Source: Rhizobiales bacterium Ga0077525
GTDB taxonomy: Bacteria; Pseudomonadota; Alphaproteobacteria; Rhizobiales; Xanthobacteraceae
Length of the DNA: 64,000 bases
Assembly (NCBI GenBank): GCA_001464835.1
Contig: LNDS01000036.1
Location: 91,364-155,363, forward strand
Reading direction: 5' to 3'
Every line of letters starts with the position of its first letter. The stretch's first letter is position 1. This document shows, one piece after another, positions 17,766 through 27,189 of the stretch. A program made the translations under genes and the position numbers. The notes beneath the pieces are model-generated. The model was not told the DNA's origin and made no database searches. It saw only the letters and a program-made list of their open reading frames with translations.

Positions 17766-19508
17766 GTGAAAGGCATGATCTCGACGCTGGCCACCGTCTG
17801 GCGTATCGCCAGCCCCTATTTCCGCTCGGAAGACCGATGGGCGGGCCGGCTGCTGCTGGCGGCGGTGATCGCCATCGAACTGTCGATCGTTGGCCTCACG
17901 GTGCTTTTCAATTCATGGAATGCCGATTTCTACAACGCCTTGCAGGATAAAAACTGGGACGCCTTCGTTTACCAGCTCGGCTATTTCAGCGTCCTGGCGG
18001 CAGCCTTCATTCTGCTCGCGGTCTATCAGCTCTACCTCAATCAGTGGCTCCAGATCCGCTGGCGGCGCTGGATGACGAGCGCCTATCTCGACCACTGGAT
18101 GGCCGGGTCCAACCACTACCGCATGCAATTGCTGGGCGATGCCGCCGACAATCCGGATCAGCGCATCACCGAGGACGTCAAGGCCTTCATTGAGGCGACG
18201 CTCAACATCGGCCTGCAACTGCTGAATTCGCTGGTGACCCTGTTTTCGTTCATGATCATTCTGTGGGGACTGTCGGCGGCGGCGCCGCTGCACCTGTTCG
18301 GCATGGACCACAGCATTCCCGGCTATCTGTTATGGGCGGCGCTGATCTACGCGATCATCGGCACGGCATTCACCCATCTGATCGGCCGCGCGCTGATCGC
18401 GCTGAATTTCCAGCAACAGCGCTATGAGGCGGACTTCCGCTTCAGCCTGGTGCGCGTGCGCGAAAATTCCGAACAGATCGCGCTCCTGGCCGGCGAAACG
18501 GCCGAGCGCGACCGGCTCTTGATGCGGTTCGGCAATGTCATCTCCAACTGGATGGCGATCATGTCGCGGCAGAAGAAGCTGACCTTCTTCACCGCCGGCT
18601 ATTCGCAGGCGGCGGTGGTGTTTCCCTTCATCATGGTGAGCCCGGCCTATTTCGCCGGCGCCGTCCAGCTTGGCGGGCTGATGCAGACTGCCAATGCCTT
18701 CGGGCAGGTGCAGGGCGCTTTGTCGATTTTCGTCACCCTCTATCGCAGCCTCGCCGACTGGCGCGCCGTGATCGAACGTCTCGACGGCTTCGACCGCTCG
18801 GTCGCGTCGGCGCAGGCGCTGGCAGTCACGCCGCCGGTGGTGACGGTGACGCCCGGCGACGGCGCGGCTATCGCGCTTAAAGATCTGGCGCTGCAATTGC
18901 CGAACGGGACGCCGCTGGTCAACGCCACCGATCTTACCATCGCGACCGGCGACAAAGTGCTGGTCAACGGACCGTCCGGCTCGGGCAAATCGACCTTGTT
19001 CCGGGCAATGGCGGGGATCTGGCCGTTCGGCTCGGGCACCGTTTCAGTGCCCAAAGACGCCAAGGTGATGATGCTGCCGCAACGTCCGTACTTCCCGATC
19101 GCACCGCTTGGCGCGGCGGTCGCCTATCCGGCCGAACCCGGTGCCTACGACAGCGCCAAGGTCGCCGAACTCATCGCCGCGGTCGGCCTGCCAGCGCTCG
19201 CCACGCGAATCGAGGAAGAGGCGCACTGGAACCGGATGCTGTCGCTCGGTGAGCAACAGCGCCTCGGCATCGCGCGGGCAATCCTGCTGGCGCCGGATTT
19301 CCTGTTCCTGGATGAGGCCACCGCCTCGCTCGACGAAGCGGCCGAGGCCGCGGTCTATAAGTTGCTGGAGCAGCGGCTGCCGGACACCACTTTGGTGTCA
19401 ATCGGCCACCGTTCGACTTTGGCCGCGTTCCATCTCCGGCGGTTCAGTGTCAGCCGCGATGGCGACCGTTTCTGGCTGCGCGACAGCGCTGCCAAGGCGG
19501 CGGAGTAA
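17766..19508 (+). CDS. SbmA/BacA-related ABC transporter with fused ATPase (BclA-like)
   Basis: This 580-residue protein has an N-terminal membrane domain of the ABC_membrane_2/SbmA-BacA type fused to an ATPase. The membrane part covers about residues 1-330 and includes FNSWNADFYNALQDKNWDAF and RWRRWMT, typical of the family. The ATPase has Walker A GPSGSGKST near 402, signature SLGEQQRLGIARA near 491 and Walker B FLFLDEA near 511. This layout is that of YddA and of BclA, which in Bradyrhizobium takes up antimicrobial peptides and is needed for bacteroid differentiation. Whether this copy does so is inference. A vitamin B12 or long-chain acyl substrate is an alternative. Confidence 0.88.
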   Translation: MKGMISTLATVWRIASPYFRSEDRWAGRLLLAAVIAIELSIVGLTVLFNSWNADFYNALQDKNWDAFVYQLGYFSVLAAAFILLAVYQLYLNQWLQIRWRRWMTSAYLDHWMAGSNHYRMQLLGDAADNPDQRITEDVKAFIEATLNIGLQLLNSLVTLFSFMIILWGLSAAAPLHLFGMDHSIPGYLLWAALIYAIIGTAFTHLIGRALIALNFQQQRYEADFRFSLVRVRENSEQIALLAGETAERDRLLMRFGNVISNWMAIMSRQKKLTFFTAGYSQAAVVFPFIMVSPAYFAGAVQLGGLMQTANAFGQVQGALSIFVTLYRSLADWRAVIERLDGFDRSVASAQALAVTPPVVTVTPGDGAAIALKDLALQLPNGTPLVNATDLTIATGDKVLVNGPSGSGKSTLFRAMAGIWPFGSGTVSVPKDAKVMMLPQRPYFPIAPLGAAVAYPAEPGAYDSAKVAELIAAVGLPALATRIEEEAHWNRMLSLGEQQRLGIARAILLAPDFLFLDEATASLDEAAEAAVYKLLEQRLPDTTLVSIGHRSTLAAFHLRRFSVSRDGDRFWLRDSAAKAAE

Positions 19509-19520
19509 CAACCCGGAACG

Positions 19521-19997
19521 TCACCACCAGCGCGCCGGCCAGGCGTAACGGCGCACGGCCAGGTGCCAGACATAGGCGAACAGCGCCAACGTCAGCGCGC
19601 CGGCCGCCACCGGGATGAACAGAAACGTCCACGGCATGGCCTCGACCACCACCAGCAACGGGTCGATGCCGGCCGGCGGATGAAACGTTCGGGTGGCGTG
19701 CATCGCCACCATGGCGATGCCGACCGCGAGCGCGGCCGCCCACGGCGCCGGCCCCGCCAGATGGAGCATGATCAGTCCGACCAGCGTCGACAGCAGATGG
19801 CCGCCGATCAGCGCGCGCGGCTGCGCCGCCTCGACTTCAGGCGACCCGAGCACCAGCACGATCGAGGTGGCGAACGGCACCGCCATCACCGGCATGGTGT
19901 TGCGCGTGGCGAAGTATTCCATCAGGGCGATGGCGACGGAGCCGCCGGCGGCGCCGGCAAAAACAGCAAGCCAGACACGCCGGTTCATGCGCGGCAT
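19521..19997 (-). CDS. HPP family membrane protein
   Basis: This 158-residue integral membrane protein has four hydrophobic segments and the family's namesake HPPAG at residues 106-110, preceded by MVAMHATRTF. HPP proteins have been linked to nitrite transport in plastids and cyanobacteria; the role in proteobacteria is unclear. It converges on the ABC transporter gene with a 12-base gap and shows no linked partner. Confidence 0.85.
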   Translation of the reverse strand: MPRMNRRVWLAVFAGAAGGSVAIALMEYFATRNTMPVMAVPFATSIVLVLGSPEVEAAQPRALIGGHLLSTLVGLIMLHLAGPAPWAAALAVGIAMVAMHATRTFHPPAGIDPLLVVVEAMPWTFLFIPVAAGALTLALFAYVWHLAVRRYAWPARWW

Positions 19998-20110
19998 TCC
20001 ATGTCAGTGAAGCGGGGGACCCGAAAACGCGAAAGGGCGGCGGTTCTTTGAGGAACCGCCGCCCGTAGCAAGCCGAAGAGGCAGGTATCGGCCTTGGATC
20101 GAACCCGGAC

Positions 20111-20968
20111 CTACTTGAGGGACGAGAAGGTGGTGTCGAACTTGAGCGTGGCGACGAAGGCTTCGCTACAGATGTTCGAATTGGTCGTGGACACGCACTG
20201 GAAGGCGTTCGCGCGGCCGATATCGGTGTCGTAGTAACGCAGGTCCAGCGTAACGGCCTTGTAGTTGAAGGCGACGCCGACGTTCCAGGTGGTGTAGTCG
20301 GAGATGTTGGCGGCGATGCCACCAAGGGTCTTGTAGCCGCCGCTGTAGGTCTGACGGCCAACCGCACCCGAGATCGAGGTCGCGATGCCCATCGGCATGA
20401 ACGCCGGCAGGGTCACAGTCGCGCTGCCTTCGTAGTACACGGCCGACTGACCGGTATTGCCGTAATCGTTGCCGCCGATAATCGTGCCGCCGATCGAGAG
20501 ATAGTCGTTAAACTTGTACGACGGCTTGGCGTAGAATTCGCCGTAGCTGATGTCCATGTTTGTCGCCGAACCGAGAACGAACGTGGAGGAGCCCGGGTAT
20601 GCATAATACACGTAGCCGAGGTCGAGGCCGAAATTGCCGACCGTGAAGCGGGCGCCGCCGCTGATGTCGAATTCGGCATTGGCCAGACCGGTGTAGAGGC
20701 TCGAGCCCCAGACGCCGGCATACAGCGTGACCATGTCGTTGATCGTATAGCGGCCTTCGAAATAGCCCTGAACGGCAGGACGCTTGTTCGACTGCGAGAT
20801 GCCGCGCAGGATGTAATCGGTGGTGAAGGCGGTGCCGAAGGCAATATCCCACGGCGACGGGGCCGCCACGACAACCTTCCTGGCCTTGACCGGCATATCG
20901 GCCGCGAAGGCCGGCGCGGCTGCGGTAACCGCAAGCGCCGCAACAACTGACAACATAACTTTCTTCAT
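20111..20968 (-). CDS. TorF family putative porin
   Basis: From the ATG at 20968 (MKKVMLSVVAALAVTAAAPAFAA) this 285-residue protein has a clear signal peptide. The mature part reads as alternating strands ending in an amphipathic segment (EAFVATLKFDTTFSSLK). The block DIAFGTAFTTDYILRGISQSN is diagnostic of the TorF/Gcw_chp family of outer membrane channels. The frame extends upstream to 21055 without a signal-like sequence. It is a single leftward gene with a long leader region. Confidence 0.88.
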   Translation of the reverse strand: MKKVMLSVVAALAVTAAAPAFAADMPVKARKVVVAAPSPWDIAFGTAFTTDYILRGISQSNKRPAVQGYFEGRYTINDMVTLYAGVWGSSLYTGLANAEFDISGGARFTVGNFGLDLGYVYYAYPGSSTFVLGSATNMDISYGEFYAKPSYKFNDYLSIGGTIIGGNDYGNTGQSAVYYEGSATVTLPAFMPMGIATSISGAVGRQTYSGGYKTLGGIAANISDYTTWNVGVAFNYKAVTLDLRYYDTDIGRANAFQCVSTTNSNICSEAFVATLKFDTTFSSLK

Positions 20969-21332
20969 AGGACCCTGCCCCTTGTTTTTCGGTTCGATCG
21001 ACTTGCAGCCGATACTAAAAAAAGCTCGACACCTTTGCGTGCTAACCATTCCCAAACACAGGCTTGGCTGCGACCGACCCGTACGCCCAGGGCGTGCATT
21101 ACCCGGGAATTTACATATCCGAACGCCGTCTCCAGCAAGGCGAAAACATCAGCAATTGCTGCCTTATTAGGCGTTTGGCCCTTCCATCGACAGAAACCGG
21201 CGCCCTGTTGCGTGAATGTCACAATTTTTAAGCGAGAAAAGGTGCCCGTGGGGCAGGCTTCCAGTGGATGTTTTCGGCCTCAGACCGACGTTTCTTTCGA
21301 ACCAGGCGGGAATCGATCCCAGACAAGCCATA
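20969..21332. other. Intergenic region upstream of the TorF porin
   Basis: About 360 bases with no gene I can support. It should hold the porin promoter. Local AT-rich stretches near 21010-21020 and 21220-21240 stand out. Short open frames run through it on both strands, but none has a convincing start site or protein-like composition. Confidence 0.5.
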
Positions 21333-21370
21333 CGCAAAAGGACCGGCTCGCCACGGCAAACCGGTCCTTT
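21333..21370 (-). terminator. Terminator of the ketopantoate-reductase-like gene
   Basis: AAAGGACCGG at 21337-21346 pairs with CCGGTCCTTT at 21361-21370. On the minus strand it ends in TTTTGC, 35 bases past the stop codon. Confidence 0.85.
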
Positions 21371-21404
21371 GGAAGGAATTATAATCAGTTAGTCAGACGC
21401 CGCC

Positions 21405-22475
21405 TCAGGCCGCCGCCTTCTTGCGATTAGCCTCGAGCCGCGCATCGACCAGCGCCACTTGCGCATCGATGGCCGGATGGCTCAGGCCCTTCTGCTTGGC
21501 GATAAGCTGCACCAGCTTGTCGGCGCGTTCGATGTATTGCGCGCCGTTTTGCAGCGCCCGCGCGGCGGAAGCCGGCCGCGACAGGCTCTGCGCCGCAGCG
21601 GCGTATTTCTCGAAAGGCACCAGATCGGCCGGATTGGCGCCGAGCTTGACGCAAAGATCGAAGACGAAATTGTAGACCGACTTCGATTCTTCGATGTTGG
21701 TCCAGACTGCTTCCTGCGCGGTGCGCATGCCGTCCTTGGTGATGCAGCGGTAGTTGCCGGCCAGCAGCATCGACCATTTGGCCAGCGGCACGAACAGCGA
21801 ATCATAGACGCGCAGCTTGACCGGCAATTCGATCTTGGCGCCGTCGCCGGCATCGAATCGCACCGCCTCGATGTCCTTCTCGAGGTCGCGCAGAATCTGG
21901 GTGTGCTTGTCGTTGTCGAACTTGGCGACCTTGAAGTTGGTCGGCAGCGTGACCAGCAGTTCGTTCGCCTTGCCGTCGGGCGGGCGTATCGCCTGCGGAT
22001 CGGGACTGCACAAAGTGAGCAGGCCGGGATCGAAATTGTCCCACACCGTCGGGTCGGTATAGGCCGGCTTGAGCGCCTCGTAATCGAGACCGGGAATGCG
22101 CTTCACGTAAGGCAGCGGCGGCATGTTCATGATCGACATGCACGGCACCCCGGAGGTGGCGACCGCATCGAGCAGTTCGCGCACGCCCGGCGAGCGGTAC
22201 TGCGGCTCCTGCATGGCCAGCGCCACCAGGTCGTAATCCTTCGGATTGACGCCTTGCGCGCCACCGGCGGTGACTTTGCCGGGCAGCTTCTGCGAATCGA
22301 GCAGCACCGGCTCAGCGCGGCCGCGCACCGGCAGCTTCACCTTGAAGCCCTCGGCGTTGATCAGGTCGGCCTCGGCCGGCAGGCAGACGTGATGGATCTT
22401 GTGGCCGCCGAACAGCATTTTCGACGCCAGCAGCGATCCGTAAGCCGCGCCCAGGACCAGGATGTTGTAAGGCAT
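21405..22475 (-). CDS. Ketopantoate reductase (PanE/ApbA)-like protein
   Basis: This 356-residue protein starts at the ATG at 22475 with AGGGAG nine bases upstream. The N-terminus MPYNILVLGAAYGSLLASKM is a Rossmann-type fold related to PanE/ApbA, but the usual GxGxxG reads GAAYGS. Downstream the PNY-type helical domain is only loosely recognisable (FVPLAKWSMLLAGNYRCITKDG). True ketopantoate reductases have about 300 residues. This longer, divergent group probably acts on another 2-oxoacid or is a non-catalytic relative. It is a single gene between two terminators. Confidence 0.65.
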   Translation of the reverse strand: MPYNILVLGAAYGSLLASKMLFGGHKIHHVCLPAEADLINAEGFKVKLPVRGRAEPVLLDSQKLPGKVTAGGAQGVNPKDYDLVALAMQEPQYRSPGVRELLDAVATSGVPCMSIMNMPPLPYVKRIPGLDYEALKPAYTDPTVWDNFDPGLLTLCSPDPQAIRPPDGKANELLVTLPTNFKVAKFDNDKHTQILRDLEKDIEAVRFDAGDGAKIELPVKLRVYDSLFVPLAKWSMLLAGNYRCITKDGMRTAQEAVWTNIEESKSVYNFVFDLCVKLGANPADLVPFEKYAAAAQSLSRPASAARALQNGAQYIERADKLVQLIAKQKGLSHPAIDAQVALVDARLEANRKKAAA

Positions 22476-22635
22476 GGTGAAGTGCTCCCTCTCGCTCAAC
22501 GCGCTGATTTTGGCGCGATTTCTTCTGGGCTCTGATGAGTTGCGGCCCGCATAAGCGCCCTTTGGCCGGACTGCCGGCATGCTATGCGCCCCGGCAAGGC
22601 GATGCAATCGGGGTGCGGCGTTGCGGCCTGCTGTG

Positions 22636-22683
22636 AAAAATAAAGGGCGGCGCCGCGTGGGCCACGCGGCAACCGCCCTCTTT
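22636..22683 (-). terminator. Terminator of the histone-like gene
   Basis: On the minus strand GAGGGCGGTTGCCGCGTGG folds onto CCACGCGGCGCCGCCCTT with a short GCC-rich loop. A T-rich run (TTTATTTTTCA) follows. It lies about 22 bases after the stop. Confidence 0.85.
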
Positions 22684-22704
22684 CATCCAGCACGCAAGTT
22701 CCGA

Positions 22705-22953
22705 TTAGCTTTCGGTTTTGCCGCCGCCGAACAGGCTGGAGAACGTCGGCATGATCGACGACGATTCCGCCGCCGGGGCCGGAGCCGGCTTCGCCGCTGG
22801 CTTCCTGGCCTTCTTCTTTGCCTTCTTCGCCGGCGCGGCCTTCTTCGCGGCCGGCTTCGCCTTCTTCTTTGTCTTCTTCAGCGCCTTCTTCTTGGCGGGC
22901 GCCGCCTTCTTCGCCTTCTTGGATTTAGTTGCCTTCTTCGCCTTCTTAGCCAT
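22705..22953 (-). CDS. Histone H1-like Lys/Ala-rich DNA-binding protein
   Basis: This 82-residue protein starts at the ATG at 22953 with a strong GGGAGG site. About two thirds of it is a low-complexity run of Lys, Ala and Pro in AKK and PAKK units, as in bacterial histone H1-like proteins (HC2, AlgP tail). It ends in a non-basic tail with SSIMPTFSSLFGGGKTES. Non-specific nucleoid binding is the expected role. It has its own terminator and appears monocistronic. Confidence 0.75.
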   Translation of the reverse strand: MAKKAKKATKSKKAKKAAPAKKKALKKTKKKAKPAAKKAAPAKKAKKKARKPAAKPAPAPAAESSSIMPTFSSLFGGGKTES

Positions 22954-23048
22954 GTCGACCTCCCGATCGTGCAAAAACTCTAGCCCCATAAAGCCACGGC
23001 GAGCGCCGCGGCCTTTCATCCTTACTCACCAACCTCAACCCCGAGGGT

Positions 23049-24371
23049 TCAACCGGCCCGCACTTCCTCCGTGCGGCCGAGTTGTTCCGGCATCGGGCCG
23101 CCGGTCGCCCAGTCGATGAGTTCGACCGTGTGGACAACCGGGATGGCAGTTCCGGAAGCGATCTGAGTCATGCAGCCGATATTGCCGGCCGCGATCACAT
23201 CCGGTTGGAGCCGTTCGATGTTGGCAACCTTGCGGTCCCGAAGCCGGTTAGCCAGGTCCGGCTGAAGAATGTTGTAGGTGCCCGCCGAGCCGCAACACAA
23301 ATGGCCTTCCGCCACATCTTTGACGACAAAGCCTAACTTGGAAAGCAAATCTTTCGGAGCATGCACTACCTTCTGTCCATGCTGTAGTGAACACGCCGCG
23401 TGATAAGCGACCGACAGCCCCGGCGGCGTCGCCGAAGGCGATAGCGCAAGCGTCGCCAGATACTCGGTAACGTCCCGGGCCAGCGCCGACACGCGCGCTG
23501 CTTTATCGGCGTATTCCTTGTCCTCGCGCAGCATGAAGCCGTAGTCCTTGATGGTCGTGCCGCAGCCGGAAACGGTGATGAGGATAGCGTCGAGCCCCCC
23601 GCGTTCGATCTCGGCGGTCCAGGCATCGATCAGACGCCGGGCCTGCGCCAAAGCCTGTTCTTCGCGCCCCATATGGTGGACGAGCGAGCCGCAGCAGGCG
23701 TCGCCTTCGGCAATCGTCACCTCGATGCCGTGCCGGTTGAGCAGGCGAATCGCCGCGTCATTGGTCGAGGGCCGCAGCACCGGGCCGATGCAGCCGGCCA
23801 AAAGCGCCACCCGGCCGCGCTTTGCGCCGAGCGCCGGAAAGGTCTTGCCGATATGGTCGCCGGACGGCGGCGGCAGCCGGCCCGGCGTCAGGCGTAGCAT
23901 GGCGGCGAGCCGCTTCAGGCCGAGCGCCCGTAGCGCCGGCACGAACGGCTTCCCGAGCCAGCCGCCGACCACGGCAAGGCGGAACAGGCCGGGATTCGGC
24001 AGCACCTTCGCCAACAGCCCGCGAATCAGCCGGTCGCCGAGCGGGCGCTTGTAGGTCTGCTCGATATGCTCGCGGGCGTGATCGACCAGATGCATGTAGT
24101 GCACGCCGGACGGACAGGTGGTCATGCAGGAAAGGCACGACAGGCAGCGGTCGATATGTTTGACCACCTCCTTGGTCGCCGGGCGCTCGTTCTCCAGCAT
24201 CTCCTTGATCAAATAGATGCGGCCGCGCGGACTATCCAACTCGTCGCCGAGCAGCACATAGGTCGGACAGGTAGCGGTGCAGAAGCCGCAATGCACGCAG
24301 GCGCGCAGGATCTTTTCCGATTCGGCGGTCTGCGGGTCCATCAGTTGCGCGAGGGAAAAACTGGTTTGCAT
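23049..24371 (-). CDS. glcF: Glycolate oxidase iron-sulfur subunit GlcF
   Basis: This 440-residue subunit carries electrons from the GlcD/GlcE flavoprotein of glycolate dehydrogenase to the respiratory chain. Two 4Fe-4S motifs are visible: Cys25, 28, 31 and 35 (CVHCGFCTATCP) and Cys76, 79, 82 and 86 (CLSCLSCMTTCP). The two CCG domains show GDACCGSLVHH and HLCCGSAGTYN. The ATG at 24371 lies five bases after the glcE stop. It is the last gene of glcD-glcE-glcF. Confidence 0.95.
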   Translation of the reverse strand: MQTSFSLAQLMDPQTAESEKILRACVHCGFCTATCPTYVLLGDELDSPRGRIYLIKEMLENERPATKEVVKHIDRCLSCLSCMTTCPSGVHYMHLVDHAREHIEQTYKRPLGDRLIRGLLAKVLPNPGLFRLAVVGGWLGKPFVPALRALGLKRLAAMLRLTPGRLPPPSGDHIGKTFPALGAKRGRVALLAGCIGPVLRPSTNDAAIRLLNRHGIEVTIAEGDACCGSLVHHMGREEQALAQARRLIDAWTAEIERGGLDAILITVSGCGTTIKDYGFMLREDKEYADKAARVSALARDVTEYLATLALSPSATPPGLSVAYHAACSLQHGQKVVHAPKDLLSKLGFVVKDVAEGHLCCGSAGTYNILQPDLANRLRDRKVANIERLQPDVIAAGNIGCMTQIASGTAIPVVHTVELIDWATGGPMPEQLGRTEEVRAG

Positions 24372-24375
24372 GGCG

Positions 24376-25584
24376 CTACACTCCCGCCCACATGCGGCCG
24401 GGATTGAGCACGCCTCTGGGATCGAATCCGTCTTTGACGCGCTTGCTGAGAGCCCGCAATCCGGCGCTTTGCGGCTCGAACACATCGACCGAGGCGCGCA
24501 AGGCGGCCGGGGCCCGCACCAGAGTGGCATGGCCGCCGAGTTCGGCAATCGCACGGCGGATCGAGCCGGCATCGGGCTCATTGGTAAACGGCATCGCCAC
24601 CCAGATCAGCCCGCCGGCCCAGTCGTAAAACATCTGCGCCGCCGGCGTGATCGCGGCAGCAACCGCATAGCCCTGGCCCGGCGCGGTCGAAATGCGCCAC
24701 AGCGGCCGCTCCTGCGACACCGCGAACGGCTTGGCCTGGCGCACGCTTGTCCACAGCACCTTTGAATGGGCTTCATCGAGTAGAGCGACCGGCCCAAACG
24801 GCTTCATCAGAGCGGCCAGGGTCTCCTTGCGATGCGCAACCGAGGGCGCGACGCCTTCCAGGCGCAGCACGGTGGCCGCTTCGGGCCTGGGCAGACCGTC
24901 GAAATAGGACGCGACGTGATCGGGCAGATGCGCCGCGCCCGAGACATCGCAGGAGGAGCCCATGGCCGCCGACATCGCGGCGCAGGCGCGCTCGTCGTCG
25001 AGGCCTTCGACAATAACGGTCGCCTCGGTCTCCGGCCTGGGCAGCACCTTGATTGTGATGTCGGTCATCGCGGCAAGCGTGCCCCAGGAGCCGGCCAGCA
25101 CCTTGCACATGTCATAGCCGGTGACGTTCTTGACCACCCGGCCGCCGGACTTGATGGTCTCGGCGCGGCCAGTGACCGCCGTGACGCCGAGAAAGTGGTC
25201 GCGCGCCGCGCCTGCCTTGAGGCGGCGCGGCCCGGACAGGTTGGTGGCGATGGCGCCGCCCAGCGTACCCTGCCCGGCCTCATTGCCGAGCAGCGGCCCG
25301 TAATCCATCGGCTCGAAGTCGAGCTGCTGATTGTTCTTCTCAAGCAGCGCCTCGATCTCGGCAAGCGGCGTGCCGGCACGCGCCGACAGCACCAGTTCGG
25401 CCGGCTCATAGAGCGTGACGCCGGTCAGGCCGGAGAGATCGAGCGTCATGTCGGTTTGGGCCGGCCGGCCCAGCGCACGCTTCGAGCCGTGGCCGAGCAA
25501 CTCCAAAGCCTTGCCGTGCGCCACTGCCCAGTGCACGGCCTCTTCGACTTGCTTGGTGTCGGTGGGTTTGAGAACGTCAGTCAT
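24376..25584 (-). CDS. glcE: Glycolate oxidase FAD-binding subunit GlcE
   Basis: This 402-residue FAD-binding type 4 protein is the second flavin-domain subunit of glycolate dehydrogenase. The FAD-binding segments read LELLGHGSKRALGRP near 28-42 and LGNEAGQGTLGGAIATN near 98-115. It is shorter than GlcD and lacks part of its C-terminal domain, as usual for GlcE. It sits 34 bases after glcD. Confidence 0.95.
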   Translation of the reverse strand: MTDVLKPTDTKQVEEAVHWAVAHGKALELLGHGSKRALGRPAQTDMTLDLSGLTGVTLYEPAELVLSARAGTPLAEIEALLEKNNQQLDFEPMDYGPLLGNEAGQGTLGGAIATNLSGPRRLKAGAARDHFLGVTAVTGRAETIKSGGRVVKNVTGYDMCKVLAGSWGTLAAMTDITIKVLPRPETEATVIVEGLDDERACAAMSAAMGSSCDVSGAAHLPDHVASYFDGLPRPEAATVLRLEGVAPSVAHRKETLAALMKPFGPVALLDEAHSKVLWTSVRQAKPFAVSQERPLWRISTAPGQGYAVAAAITPAAQMFYDWAGGLIWVAMPFTNEPDAGSIRRAIAELGGHATLVRAPAALRASVDVFEPQSAGLRALSKRVKDGFDPRGVLNPGRMWAGV

Positions 25585-25618
25585 GGATCACTCTTAAAGC
25601 ACGGCAAGCCATGACGGC

Positions 25619-27112
25619 CTAAAACCTCGGAATATCCGGGAACGGCAGCTTGCCGCCGGAGATGTGCATGCGGCCGAGTTCAGCGCAGCGGTGCAGTTGC
25701 GGAAACACCTTGCCGGGATTGAGCAGGCCCTTGGCGTCGAAGGCGCATTTGACGCGCTGCTGCGCATTGAGATCGATTTCGGAGAACATCACCGGCATCA
25801 GATCGCGTTTCTCGACGCCGACGCCATGCTCGCCGGTCAGAACGCCGCCGACCTCGACGCAGAGCCGCAGAATATCGGAACCGAAGTTCTCGGCACGGTC
25901 GAGTTCGCCGGGCTTGTTCGAGTCATAAAGAATGAGCGGGTGCAGATTGCCGTCGCCGGCATGAAACACGTTTGCCACGGCAAGGCCATATTTGGTCGAC
26001 AATTCCTTCATGCGCTTGAGCACCAGCGGCAACTGCGCGCGCGGAATGGTGCCGTCCATGCAGTAATAATCCGGCGAGATGCGCCCGACCGCCGGGAACG
26101 CAGCCTTGCGGCCGGCCCAGAACAGCAGCCGCTCCTGTTCCGACGCCGACACCTTGCACGACACCGCACGGTTCTCGTTGGCGATCTGCTCGACGCGCGC
26201 GATCAGATGATCGACCTCGGCCGCAGGCCCGTCCAACTCGACGATCAGCAGCGCCTCGACGTCGAGCGGATAGCCGGCATGGACGAAGGCCTCGGCCGCC
26301 TGAATCGCCGGCCGGTCCATCATCTCCATGCCGCCTGGAATAATGCCGGCGCCGATGATCGCGGACACACAGGCGCCGGCGTCTTCCGATGAGGGAAAAC
26401 CAACCAGCACGGCGCGCGCCGTCTCCGGCTTCTTCAGCAGACGCACCGTCACTTCGGTGACGACGCCGAGCAGGCCTTCCGAGCCGATCACCAGACCGAG
26501 CAGGTCGTAGCCTTCCGAGTCGAGATGCTTGCCGCCGAGGCGCAGCACCTCGCCCGTGATCAGCACGATCTCGCAGCCAAGCACATTGTTGGTGGTCATG
26601 CCGTATTTCAGGCAATGCACGCCGCCGGAATTCTCCGCGACATTGCCGCCGATGGTGCAGGCGATCTGCGACGACGGATCGGGCGCGTAATAAAAGCCCG
26701 CATGCGCCACCGCATTGCTGACGGCGAGATTGGTGACGCCCGGCTCGACCACGGCGATGCGGTTAGCGAAATCGATGTCCTTGATTTTGTTGAACTTGGC
26801 CATGCCGAGCAGCACGCCGTCTTCGAGCGGCAGCGCGCCGCCCGACAACGAGGTGCCCGCCCCGCGCGGCACCACCTTGATGCCTTCAGCATGACAATAG
26901 GCCAGAACCTGCGACACTTGCTCGGTGGTTTCCGGCAGCACCACGACCATGGGCAATTGGTGATAGGCGGTGAGCCCGTCGGTCTCGAAAGGCTTCATTT
27001 CCCGTTCCGACGCGATGACGCCTTCGCCCGGCACCATGGTGCGCAGTACCTTGACGATCTGCTCCCGCCTGGCGAGCACGGCGCTATCCGGCTCAGGCAT
27101 CCGCACTGACAT
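25619..27112 (-). CDS. glcD: Glycolate oxidase catalytic subunit GlcD
   Basis: This 497-residue FAD-linked oxidase converts glycolate to glyoxylate at the inner membrane together with GlcE and GlcF. Visible are the FAD-binding motif VPRGAGTSLSGGALP near 84-98, CTIGGNVAENSGGVHCLKYG and the C-terminal substrate-domain blocks VFHAGDGNLHP and GEHGVGVEKRDLMP. The length is normal. It is first in the glcDEF operon and divergent from the cytochrome c gene, with 148 bases between them that carry a palindrome. Confidence 0.96.
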   Translation of the reverse strand: MSVRMPEPDSAVLARREQIVKVLRTMVPGEGVIASEREMKPFETDGLTAYHQLPMVVVLPETTEQVSQVLAYCHAEGIKVVPRGAGTSLSGGALPLEDGVLLGMAKFNKIKDIDFANRIAVVEPGVTNLAVSNAVAHAGFYYAPDPSSQIACTIGGNVAENSGGVHCLKYGMTTNNVLGCEIVLITGEVLRLGGKHLDSEGYDLLGLVIGSEGLLGVVTEVTVRLLKKPETARAVLVGFPSSEDAGACVSAIIGAGIIPGGMEMMDRPAIQAAEAFVHAGYPLDVEALLIVELDGPAAEVDHLIARVEQIANENRAVSCKVSASEQERLLFWAGRKAAFPAVGRISPDYYCMDGTIPRAQLPLVLKRMKELSTKYGLAVANVFHAGDGNLHPLILYDSNKPGELDRAENFGSDILRLCVEVGGVLTGEHGVGVEKRDLMPVMFSEIDLNAQQRVKCAFDAKGLLNPGKVFPQLHRCAELGRMHISGGKLPFPDIPRF

Positions 27113-27189
27113 TAATCGACTCCCGGGTATGCTTTCCGTGCACGATATCAGTCATTTCGCGGTTGACACAGGCGGCCGCTGGACGCATT

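Noticed and set aside
20965..21222. 85-codon open frame upstream of the TorF porin
   Set aside because: No ribosome site or recognisable domain, and it covers the region expected to hold the porin promoter.
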